This document shows positions 14,954-19,148 of a DNA stretch of 19,148 nucleotides, piece by piece. The translations under genes and the position numbers were made by a program. The notes under the pieces were generated by a model, which did no database searches, was not told the DNA's origin, and was given only the letters and a program-made list of their open reading frames with translations. Location of the stretch: contig JAAXVX010000003.1 in NCBI GenBank assembly GCA_013335275.1, positions 1 to 19,148 on the forward strand. Reading direction: 5' to 3'. The DNA comes from Bacteroidales bacterium (GTDB taxonomy: Bacteria; Bacteroidota; Bacteroidia; Bacteroidales; UBA932). How positions within the stretch are numbered: position 1 is the stretch's first letter; the number at the start of each line of letters is the position of its first letter.

Positions 14954-16063
14954 TTAGGAGAGTGAATATCTGTTGCCCTGAAATGAATTGACCAGCCCCT
15001 CTATTTCCAGTTCTAATAACTTTACAGAAAGATCCTGGATTCTTTGCCCTGTAAGCCTGTGTAATTCATCTATATTCAGCTCCATATTCTGCCTCAAAGC
15101 TACTAATATTTTTTCTTTTTCGGGATCGCCTGTATAAAACAATTTCTTCTCTTTGGTTACAGCCGATTTACTGTTGTCTCTCCATCCCATATATATAAGG
15201 AAATCCTCTGCAGAGGTAAAAATAGAAGCCAAATTCCCTGAAATAAGTTTATTGCAGCCTGCCGAAAGTGAATCGGAAATTCTGCCCGGAACGGCAAAAA
15301 GTTCCCTGGAATAGGAGTGGGCGAGTTCTGCAGTTATAAGTGCGCCACCTTTCTCTCCCGATTCAATTACTATTGTTGCAGCAGATATTCCTGCAATAAT
15401 CCTGTTCCTCTGAACAAAATTGAGCTTGAAAGAATCCGTGCCCCTTGCAAACTCGGTGAGAAGCGCTCCCTGTTTTGAGATGCTTCTTGCATGAGAGTGA
15501 TGCTGAGACGGATAAATTGTGTCGAGTGCAGTTGCAAGAACGGCAATCGTGTGAAGGCCAAAATCCAGAGCAGCTTTATGGGCGCAAATGTCTATCCCGA
15601 AAGCCAGGCCGCTTACAATTACCGGGTTGTAACCGCCTGCGGACAACTCCTCAATTATGTTTCTGCAGGTTTTAGTTCCGTATGCGGTTGAACGCCGGGT
15701 GCCAACAATTGCAATGATTTTGTCGTAATTAAAATCGGTATCCCCGTATGAATAAAGAATTACCGGGGAATCACTGCACTCCTTCAGGCGGGATGGGAAG
15801 GAAGAGGTTGGGTAATAATGGATTTTTATTCCCTTTTCAGTGCACCAGTCAATCTCTTTTTGTGCCTTTTCAAGGCAGGACTTGTCCAGAATGTCGTCAA
15901 TAAATCCGTAATGCTTTCCGAAAATCTGCTCAAGTCCGGCTCTGTTTAAGCAAAAAAGAGCCCCGGCGGACCCAAGGTTTTCGATGATGGATTTTGGTAA
16001 ATCTACCCGGTATTTAAAGATAGTGCTAAGAGCAATGCCGTATAAAAGATCTTCGGAATACAT
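14954..16063 (-). CDS. dprA: DNA processing protein DprA/Smf
   Basis: Binds incoming single-stranded DNA and loads RecA during natural transformation; it is widely conserved even where competence is unproven. From ATG 16063 (369 aa) an N-terminal helical region covers about 1-100. The Rossmann-like DprA core follows, with AIVGTRRSTAYG near 118-129, SGLAFGIDICAHKAA at 151-165, then RNRIIAGISAATIVIE, GGALITAELA and ELFAVPG. A C-terminal winged-helix domain (about 300-369) is also visible. An in-frame ATG at 16096 adds 11 residues (MHRANFTNKST) lacking family character. A TAACTTTA box falls inside that extension, so I prefer 16063. queA lies 73 nt or more upstream; tatD follows after 16 nt. Confidence 0.92.
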   Translation of the reverse strand: MYSEDLLYGIALSTIFKYRVDLPKSIIENLGSAGALFCLNRAGLEQIFGKHYGFIDDILDKSCLEKAQKEIDWCTEKGIKIHYYPTSSFPSRLKECSDSPVILYSYGDTDFNYDKIIAIVGTRRSTAYGTKTCRNIIEELSAGGYNPVIVSGLAFGIDICAHKAALDFGLHTIAVLATALDTIYPSQHHSHARSISKQGALLTEFARGTDSFKLNFVQRNRIIAGISAATIVIESGEKGGALITAELAHSYSRELFAVPGRISDSLSAGCNKLISGNLASIFTSAEDFLIYMGWRDNSKSAVTKEKKLFYTGDPEKEKILVALRQNMELNIDELHRLTGQRIQDLSVKLLELEIEGLVNSFQGNRYSLS

Positions 16064-16077
16064 CGTGCTTTTATTTG

Positions 16078-16085
16078 TAAAGTTA
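16078..16085 (-). promoter_or_regulatory. Possible -7 promoter box before dprA
   Basis: TAACTTTA on the minus strand differs by one base from the Bacteroidota -7 consensus TAnnTTTG. It lies 14 nt before the preferred dprA ATG, much as the rpiB box lies 13 nt before its start. No TTG/TTTG element is visible at the matching -33 distance, so this is a weak call. Confidence 0.25.
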
Positions 16086-16117
16086 GCACGGTGCATTCCG
16101 AAGAGATATGTCTGAAA

Positions 16118-16144
16118 TTTAGATTGAGATAAATTTAATCTAAA
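16118..16144 (-). terminator. Inverted repeat after queA, possible weak terminator
   Basis: TTTAGATT (16118-16125) and AATCTAAA (16137-16144) form a perfect 8-bp stem with an 11-nt loop, 25 nt past the queA stop. The stem is A/T-rich and is followed on the minus strand by TTTCAGAC rather than a T-run. It could be a weak terminator or a regulator site for dprA. Confidence 0.3.
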
Positions 16145-16169
16145 AACAGATAAATTATTTTTAGAATTC

Positions 16170-17219
16170 TCAGATAATCAGCATTGCGTCGCCGTATGTG
16201 CCGAATTTGTAACCCTCCTTGATTGCGACGTTATAGGCTCTCATGACATTGTCATATCCGCCGAATGCAGCAACTGTCATTAGCATTGTAGACTGAGGAA
16301 GGTGGAAGTTGGAAATGAGTGCGTCCGGAATGGAAAAATTATGGGGAGGAAATATAAATTTATTTGTCCAGCCGCTGTATGGTTTAATTTTGCTTTGGGT
16401 TGTAACGGCTGTTTCTATTGCCCTGAGAACTGTTATCCCTACAGCAAAAACCTTTTTACCGTTCTCTTTTGCTTTATTTATCTGGTTGGAAGATTCTTCG
16501 GAAACTATCATTTGCTCGGAATCCATCTTATGCTTTGAGAGATCTTCAACATCAACGGTGCGGAAATGGCCAAGACCCATATGAAGAGTAATGTGTGTAG
16601 AATTTATTCCGCGTATTTCCATCCTTTTAAGAAGTTCCCGGCTAAAGTGAAGACCGGCTGCCGGTGCTGCAACTGCACCCTCGTGAAGCGCATAAATTGT
16701 CTGATATCTTTCGTTATCAATATTTTCTGCTTTTGCGCGAATCCATTTTGGAATGGGCATTTCGCCAAGGCGGAACAGAGTTGCCTTGAACTCTTCATGG
16801 CTTCCGTCAAAAAGGAAGCGCAGCGTACGGCCCCTTGATGTAGTGTTATCTATAACTTCGGCAACAAGACTGTCGTTTTCGCCGAAATACAGTTTATTTC
16901 CAATTCTTATTTTTCTTGCCGGATCTACAAGAACATCCCATAGTTTTTGTTCGGCATTGAGCTCTCTCAGAAGAAAAACTTCTATTTCCGCACCGGTTTT
17001 TTCCTTATTTCCATACAGACGGGCAGGGAAAACCTTTGTGTTGTTAAAAATCAGGATATCATCCTCACTGCAGTAGTCGAGGAGATCCTTAAAATTTTTA
17101 TGTTCGATTTCTCCGGTTTTCCTGTTAAGGACCAAAAGCCTTGACTCGTCACGATATTTTGACGGGTATTTTGCAATTGAATCGGGAGGGAGGTTGTAAT
17201 TAAACTGAGATAATTTCAT
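16170..17219 (-). CDS. queA: S-adenosylmethionine:tRNA ribosyltransferase-isomerase
   Basis: Transfers and isomerises the ribosyl moiety of SAM onto 7-aminomethyl-7-deazaguanine in tRNA, making epoxyqueuosine at the wobble base. The N terminus [20 protein letters not shown] is the family signature. It is followed by [24 protein letters not shown], the PAAGLHF motif at 186-192 and the [14 protein letters not shown] motif from 213. The C-terminal part has [19 protein letters not shown] and [12 protein letters not shown]. At 349 aa it is complete. It lies 79 nt after truB, a gap containing a 17-nt palindrome and a TATAAT-like sequence, so it could be transcribed separately or read through from truB. 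No other queuosine gene is in the window. Confidence 0.97.
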   Translation of the reverse strand: MKLSQFNYNLPPDSIAKYPSKYRDESRLLVLNRKTGEIEHKNFKDLLDYCSEDDILIFNNTKVFPARLYGNKEKTGAEIEVFLLRELNAEQKLWDVLVDPARKIRIGNKLYFGENDSLVAEVIDNTTSRGRTLRFLFDGSHEEFKATLFRLGEMPIPKWIRAKAENIDNERYQTIYALHEGAVAAPAAGLHFSRELLKRMEIRGINSTHITLHMGLGHFRTVDVEDLSKHKMDSEQMIVSEESSNQINKAKENGKKVFAVGITVLRAIETAVTTQSKIKPYSGWTNKFIFPPHNFSIPDALISNFHLPQSTMLMTVAAFGGYDNVMRAYNVAIKEGYKFGTYGDAMLII

Positions 17220-17234
17220 AATTGATCTTTAAAA

Positions 17235-17251
17235 AAAAGTTGACAACTTTT
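17235..17251. promoter_or_regulatory. 17-nt palindrome upstream of queA, possible operator
   Basis: AAAAGTTG-A-CAACTTTT is a perfect inverted repeat of 8-bp arms around one central base, 16 nt before the queA ATG. The short centre favours a dimeric repressor site over an RNA hairpin. On the minus strand TATAAT (17253-17258) lies immediately upstream, so the palindrome would cover the start of transcription if that box works. Which protein, if any, binds is unknown. Confidence 0.35.
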
Positions 17252-17298
17252 CATTATACGCATTTTTTGAAAAAAGGTTTCAGAAATGTTGTAAAAAA

Positions 17299-18051
17299 TC
17301 AGGAAATCTTAAAAATACTCTCGATATTGTCCATTGAGAGAGATTTTTCAACTCCAAAAGTGCCCGAAGTTGTTCTCACGAGATTTGTAAGGTGTGCTCC
17401 GCTGCCGCAGGCTTCGCCAATATCTCTGGCAAAAGACCGGATATATGTCCCCTTGCTGCATCTGATTGCAATTTTAAGGTCCGGAGCATTGAAAGAAATT
17501 ATTTGCACCCCGTAAATAGTAACCCTTGATGGTTTCATAGTTGTCTCAATCCCTGCTCTTGCAAGATCATAAGCTCTGTTCCCGTCAATAAGCTTTGCAG
17601 AAAATACTGGCGGAATCTGATCGATCTCTCCCAGAAATTGTGGCAGTTTGTTCTCGATTAACTCCTTAGTGATATGTTCCCATGGAAAGTTCTTGTCAAT
17701 CTCTTTTTCAAGGTCAAATGAAGGAGTTGTGGAACCGAACCGGACGTCTGCGATATATTCTTTTGGCTGAGCCTGAAGTTGTTCTGCCACTTTTGTTGCC
17801 TTCCCCACGCAAATGAGCAAGACTCCGGTAGCAAGAGGGTCCAACGTTCCGGCATGACCTACTTTTATATTCTTTAATCCAAAAAAACGCTGCAGACGGA
17901 ATTTTGTTTTTCTTACAACATCTGTGGAGGTCCATCTGTATGGCTTGTCTACAGAAATAACCAAACCGGAAGGATAGTCTTCCATGTTTGTTGAAACAGA
18001 AATCCCTTCTGTCGGGTTTTCTAAAACAGCATACTCTTTGTTTACCGGCAT
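17299..18051 (-). CDS. truB: tRNA pseudouridine(55) synthase
   Basis: Isomerises U55 to pseudouridine in the T-loop of tRNAs. The catalytic motif GHAGTLDPLATGVLL holds D71 (numbering from the ATG at 18051). It is preceded by VISVDKPYRWTSTDVV, and later blocks are IPPVFSAKLIDGNRAYDLAR and CSKGTYIRSFARDIGEACG. There are three possible starts. TTG 18057 lies inside the rpiB end. ATG 18051 overlaps the rpiB stop as TGATG, giving 250 aa. ATG 17985 gives 228 aa, with the family-typical short lead before VISVDKP. I chose 18051 for the stop-start coupling; 17985 is a real alternative because residues 1-22 show no conserved features. Confidence 0.93.
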   Translation of the reverse strand: MPVNKEYAVLENPTEGISVSTNMEDYPSGLVISVDKPYRWTSTDVVRKTKFRLQRFFGLKNIKVGHAGTLDPLATGVLLICVGKATKVAEQLQAQPKEYIADVRFGSTTPSFDLEKEIDKNFPWEHITKELIENKLPQFLGEIDQIPPVFSAKLIDGNRAYDLARAGIETTMKPSRVTIYGVQIISFNAPDLKIAIRCSKGTYIRSFARDIGEACGSGAHLTNLVRTTSGTFGVEKSLSMDNIESIFKIS

Positions 18052-18488
18052 CAGCAACTGATTTTATTTACTCTTCTGAGATGCCTGCCGCCTTCAAATT
18101 CCGATGTAAGAAATGTTGACAGAATTTCCTTTGCGTTTTCAATTGAAATAAACCTTGCAGGAAGACTCAGAATATTGGCGTTGTTATGTGCCCTTGCCAG
18201 AGAAGCAAGCTCAGGTGTCCAGCAGAGAGCAGCCCGTATTCCTGCATGCTTATTCACTGTCATACTTATCCCGTTTCCGGACCCGCAGATTGCAACTCCA
18301 AAAGAGACTTCCCCGCTTTCTACAGCAGAAGCAAGAGGATGTGCAACATCTGGATAATCCATACTTTCTGAGGAGTGTGTCCCAAAATCCCTGACCTCAT
18401 AGCCGGCTGCTGCAAGTTCCATTTTGAGAATCTCCTTCATCTCATAACCTGCATGATCTGCAGCTATTCCGATAAGTTTTTTCATCAT
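18051..18488 (-). CDS. rpiB: Ribose-5-phosphate isomerase B (RpiB/LacA family)
   Basis: Interconverts ribulose 5-phosphate and ribose 5-phosphate in the non-oxidative pentose phosphate pathway. The N terminus IGIAADHAGYEMKE carries D11-H12. C68 in AICGSGNGIS is the catalytic cysteine, H101 in RAHNNANIL is the ring-opening histidine, and the R135/R138-R139 cluster near GGRHLRRV binds phosphate. At 145 aa it is the usual size. Two adjacent ATG codons (18488 and 18485) can serve as start. It leads the minus-strand block, is preceded by a good promoter match, and overlaps the truB start by one base. Family members also act on allose or galactose phosphates, so sugar specificity is inferred from the housekeeping context. 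Confidence 0.95.
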   Translation of the reverse strand: MMKKLIGIAADHAGYEMKEILKMELAAAGYEVRDFGTHSSESMDYPDVAHPLASAVESGEVSFGVAICGSGNGISMTVNKHAGIRAALCWTPELASLARAHNNANILSLPARFISIENAKEILSTFLTSEFEGGRHLRRVNKISC

Positions 18489-18501
18489 TTTTAATTTTGC
18501 G

Positions 18502-18533
18502 CAAAGGTAATGTTTTATTATTGCTCAGGGCAA
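18502..18533 (-). promoter_or_regulatory. Bacteroidota-type promoter for rpiB-truB
   Basis: On the minus strand TTG (18531-18533) and TACCTTTG (18502-18509) are 21 nt apart, matching the -33/-7 Bacteroides pattern. The -7 box ends 13 nt before the first rpiB ATG, implying a very short leader. It overlaps the divergent promoter of the aminotransferase gene. Confidence 0.55.
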
Positions 18534-18550
18534 GATATTTACTACATTTG
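18521..18550 (+). promoter_or_regulatory. Bacteroidota-type promoter for the aminotransferase gene
   Basis: TTG (18521-18523) and TACATTTG (18543-18550) are spaced by 19 nt, an exact fit to TAnnTTTG with the usual spacing. The ATG follows 20 nt after the -7 box. Its -33 end lies inside the rpiB promoter, so the two sites interleave. Confidence 0.6.
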
Positions 18551-18570
18551 TTCTTTAAAAGCAGCTATAT

Positions 18571-19148
18571 ATGGAAATTCAAATGTTGGACCTTAAAGGC
18601 CAGTACCAAAATATAAAGGATGAAATTGACACGGCAATAAAAGGAGTATTAGATTCCTGTCACTTTATTAATGGGCACGATGTTGATGAATTTTCAAAAG
18701 AACTTGGTAAATATGTTTCCTCGGAGAATGTTGTCCCATGTGCAAATGGTACCGATGCGCTCCAGATTGCACTTATGTCACTTGACCTTAAACCGGGGGA
18801 TGAAGTAATACTTCCTGCCTTTACGTATGCGGCTACTGCCGAAGTGGTTGCGTTGCTTGGCCTGGTTCCCGTTCTTGCAGATGTTGATCCCGGAACATAT
18901 AATATTCTTCCGGCCGACATTGAAGCATCCGTAAGCGGAAAAACAAAAGCGGTGATGCCTGTCCATCTCTTTGGCCATTCTGCGGATATGGAGCCGATAA
19001 TGGATATAGCAAAAAGGAACAATCTTTATGTTATTGAAGACAATGCCCAGGCTCTTGGTGCCCGCTACTCATTTTCGAACGGAGCAGGGAAATATTGCGG
19101 AACAATAGGTCATATAGGATGTACATCATTTTTCCCTTCAAAGAATCT
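18571..19148 (+). CDS. DegT/DnrJ/EryC1-type sugar aminotransferase (3' partial)
   Basis: PLP-dependent aminotransferase that puts an amino group on a nucleotide-linked keto sugar, usually for surface polysaccharide or glycoprotein glycan synthesis. The frame runs from ATG 18571 to the window edge (192 full codons) without a stop. Family landmarks are MEIQMLDLKGQYQ at the start, CANGTDALQIAL at 57-68 (phosphate-binding turn), LPAFTYAATAE at 81-91, MPVHLFGHSADM at 129-140, and IEDNAQALGA at 155-164 with D157 facing the PLP ring nitrogen. FFPSKN at the end has K191 as the Schiff-base lysine. WbpE/WlbC-like 3-aminosugar enzymes start this way, but the exact sugar cannot be assigned. It is divergent from rpiB and likely begins another unit. 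Confidence 0.93.
   Translation, partial: MEIQMLDLKGQYQNIKDEIDTAIKGVLDSCHFINGHDVDEFSKELGKYVSSENVVPCANGTDALQIALMSLDLKPGDEVILPAFTYAATAEVVALLGLVPVLADVDPGTYNILPADIEASVSGKTKAVMPVHLFGHSADMEPIMDIAKRNNLYVIEDNAQALGARYSFSNGAGKYCGTIGHIGCTSFFPSKN

Noticed and set aside
15475..15691. Overlapping plus-strand frames of about 66 codons inside dprA.
   Set aside because: They are antisense to the conserved DprA core motifs and have no independent support.
17263..17276. TTTTTTGAAAAAA in the truB-queA gap as a truB terminator.
   Set aside because: Only A-T pairs around a one-base centre and no G/C stem; a stable hairpin cannot be supported.
18660..19022. A 120-codon minus-strand frame near the right edge.
   Set aside because: The plus-strand frame from 18571 has the complete set of DegT-family motifs in order over the same bases; the antisense frame is a shadow with low-complexity Ser/Thr/Ala composition.

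Overview
The window looks like chromosomal housekeeping DNA of a Bacteroidota member, most likely Bacteroidales. Evidence: ORFs are packed tightly with A/T-rich leaders and almost no Shine-Dalgarno sequences. Three intergenic sites match the Bacteroidota promoter pattern (TTG, 19-21 nt, TAnnTTTG). The gene set is also typical: a four-gene exbB / 4-TM protein / exbD / exbD cluster, a dCMP deaminase next to an S41 peptidase, and a single-TM TonB-like protein with a pair of periplasmic cysteines.

Layout. (1) 2-5105, plus strand, one close-packed unit: a 5'-truncated MsbA-type ABC exporter, an acyl-CoA ligase-type AMP-binding enzyme, dCMP deaminase, and a membrane-anchored S41 C-terminal processing peptidase. 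(2) 5107-18488, fourteen genes all on the minus strand. In transcription order these are rpiB, truB, queA, dprA, tatD-like, type I asparaginase, exbB, a 4-TM protein, exbD, exbD, alkaline phosphatase, GHL10 hydrolase, asnS, udk and tonB-like (fifteen if rpiB is counted separately from the truB-to-tonB run). Promoter-like sites before rpiB and asnS and a hairpin after the second exbD suggest several transcription units. (3) From 18571, plus strand, a DegT/DnrJ/EryC1-type sugar aminotransferase that runs off the right edge and is divergent from rpiB.

The genes serve general functions. These are pentose phosphate metabolism (rpiB), tRNA modification and charging (truB, queA, asnS), pyrimidine salvage and supply (udk, dCMP deaminase), DNA uptake and processing (dprA), inner-membrane proton-motive-force coupling to the outer membrane (exbB/exbD/tonB-like), secreted hydrolases (alkaline phosphatase, GHL10), envelope lipid handling (ABC exporter, acyl-CoA ligase) and probably surface-sugar synthesis (aminotransferase).

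No gene-free stretch exceeds 300 bases; the longest gaps are roughly 80-105 nt. I saw no tRNA or rRNA gene, CRISPR array, IS element, phage gene or defence system. I do not see a clearly new system. The least explained item is the conserved-looking 136-residue 4-TM protein inside the exb cluster. The small regulatory signatures (interleaved divergent promoters, a queA-upstream palindrome, a hairpin abutting a start codon) are the other points worth checking.
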